Part shown: positions 32,038-32,718 of the stretch, piece by piece
How the letters are laid out: every line of letters begins with the position of its first letter
Numbering within the stretch: position 1 is the stretch's first letter
Assembly: GCA_032126435.1 (NCBI GenBank)
Contig: JAQBBE010000323.1
Coordinates: forward strand, 1-32,718
Direction of reading: 5' to 3'
From: JAAXQD01 sp032126435
GTDB taxonomy: Bacteria; Desulfobacterota; Desulfobacteria; Desulfobacterales; UBA11574
Length of the DNA: 32,718 nt
The notes under the pieces: generated by a model
What the model was told of the DNA's origin: nothing
Seen by the model: the letters and a program-made list of their open reading frames with translations, nothing else
Database searches by the model: none
Translations under genes and position numbers: made by a program

Positions 32038-32718
32038 ATGGCGCAATTTAAAAATACCATGGAAATCTTTAAACTGCTCGACAAATCGAATTGTAGAAAA
32101 TGTTACAAGCCAACATGCCTGGCATTTGCTGCTGCCGTGTTTCAGGGTGAAAAACAGCTCGACGAGTGCCTGCATCTGGAGCGTGGAATCATTGAGAAGT
32201 ATGGCGGACCGGCCGCCAATCATCTGACCCTTGTGCAGGAGCGGGAACAGGCCATGGAACAGTTGAAAGGAAAAATTGCCACCCTGGATCTTCGTTCAAC
32301 CGCCCGGAGATTGGGGGCCCGGTTTTCCGACGATAAATTGACGATCAAGTGTCTCGGCAAGAACTTCAGCGTCGATACGAAGGGGGACATTACAACCGAC
32401 ATCCACGTCCATTCATGGATAACGATACCCGTACTCAACTACATCATCGATGGTGCGGGAGTCCCTGTTTCAGGGAAATGGATTCCGTTCAGGGAACTGG
32501 ACGGCGGGAAGACGTGGTATCGGCTGTTTGGACAACGATGCGAAAAACCCTTAAAAAAAGTGGCGGATACCTATACGGACCTTTTTGAAGATATGATTCA
32601 CCTTTTCAACGGCAAGCAAGTGGAAAAACATTACAACGCCGATATTTCACTGGTGTTGCACCCGCTGCCGAAGGTGCCGCTTCTCATCTGTTACTGGAAG
32701 CCCGAAGATGGACTCGAA
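32038..32718 (+). CDS. Fe-S / DUF3786 protein (cut at window end)
   Basis: At least 227 residues, with no stop before the window ends. The N-terminus MAQFKNTMEIFKLLDKSNC leads to a four-cysteine set, C19-x2-C22-x4-C27-x16-C44, exactly the spacing of the putative Fe-S domain also found in the corrinoid Fe-S protein (PF04060 type). The following part (DKLTIKCLGKNFSVDTKGDI, VSGKWIPFRELDGGKTWYRL, KVPLLICYWKPEDGLE) matches the DUF3786 domain as I remember it. AAGGAG lies nine bases before the ATG. The family is common in anaerobes with corrinoid or methyl-transfer metabolism; its function is not established. Confidence 0.85.
   Translation, partial: MAQFKNTMEIFKLLDKSNCRKCYKPTCLAFAAAVFQGEKQLDECLHLERGIIEKYGGPAANHLTLVQEREQAMEQLKGKIATLDLRSTARRLGARFSDDKLTIKCLGKNFSVDTKGDITTDIHVHSWITIPVLNYIIDGAGVPVSGKWIPFRELDGGKTWYRLFGQRCEKPLKKVADTYTDLFEDMIHLFNGKQVEKHYNADISLVLHPLPKVPLLICYWKPEDGLE

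Overview
The window reads as chromosomal DNA of an anaerobic Desulfobacterota (former Deltaproteobacteria), most likely a Desulfobacterales-type sulfate reducer. This is an inference from gene content and style: an octahaem c-type cytochrome, a Fe-S/DUF3786 protein, a YkgJ-type cysteine-cluster protein, alanine dehydrogenase, a solitary LarE, an orphan PAS-PAS-LuxR regulator, and short GC-rich palindromes with the core CCCC..CTTG..GGGG scattered between genes. No rRNA, tRNA, CRISPR array, prophage or intact insertion sequence was found.

Layout. 1-268: intergenic palindromes. 269-1447: a lipoprotein joining a VWA domain, a thrombospondin-type-3 repeat and an OmpA peptidoglycan-binding domain. 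1732-4755: a PilZ protein (minus), then a DHA2-type efflux pump and a YkgJ-family protein (plus). 4813-5955: two coupled minus-strand genes that together span RdgC, so RdgC appears split in two. 5956-6470: a gene-poor stretch that looks like dispersed repeat. 6471-8813: a PAS-PAS-LuxR regulator, a small XRE-type protein and a 57-codon basic microprotein. 9120-10631: an octahaem cytochrome of the hydroxylamine oxidoreductase (HAO) family (minus). 10785-11027: a protein-like but start-less reading frame that can also fold as an RNA. 11125-13707: alanine dehydrogenase, then an endonuclease/exonuclease/phosphatase-fold protein and a CYTH (class IV adenylate cyclase type) protein.

13845-14826 is a textbook rplM-rpsI operon with promoter and terminator. 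14822-22026 (all minus) is a complete oppABCDF-type peptide ABC transporter, followed by an ECHDC3-like crotonase that lacks both catalytic glutamates. 22314-23372 encodes a single-pass membrane protein with a histone-H1-like Lys/Ala tail. 23482-24300 is larE. 24347-28150 (minus) is the transcription unit eno, LolA-like protein, pyrG. The right end carries a winged-helix/coiled-coil protein, two hotdog thioesterases around an EmrE-family transporter, a small antibiotic-biosynthesis-monooxygenase (ABM) fold protein, and the start of a DUF3786 protein cut by the window edge.

Most of the window is housekeeping or metabolic. The parts least explained by known families are the split rdgC pair, the regulator/XRE/microprotein cluster, the histone-tailed membrane protein, and the two intergenic elements at about 6.06-6.39 kb and 10.79-11.03 kb. 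I did not see a clear defence system or a new multi-gene machine.
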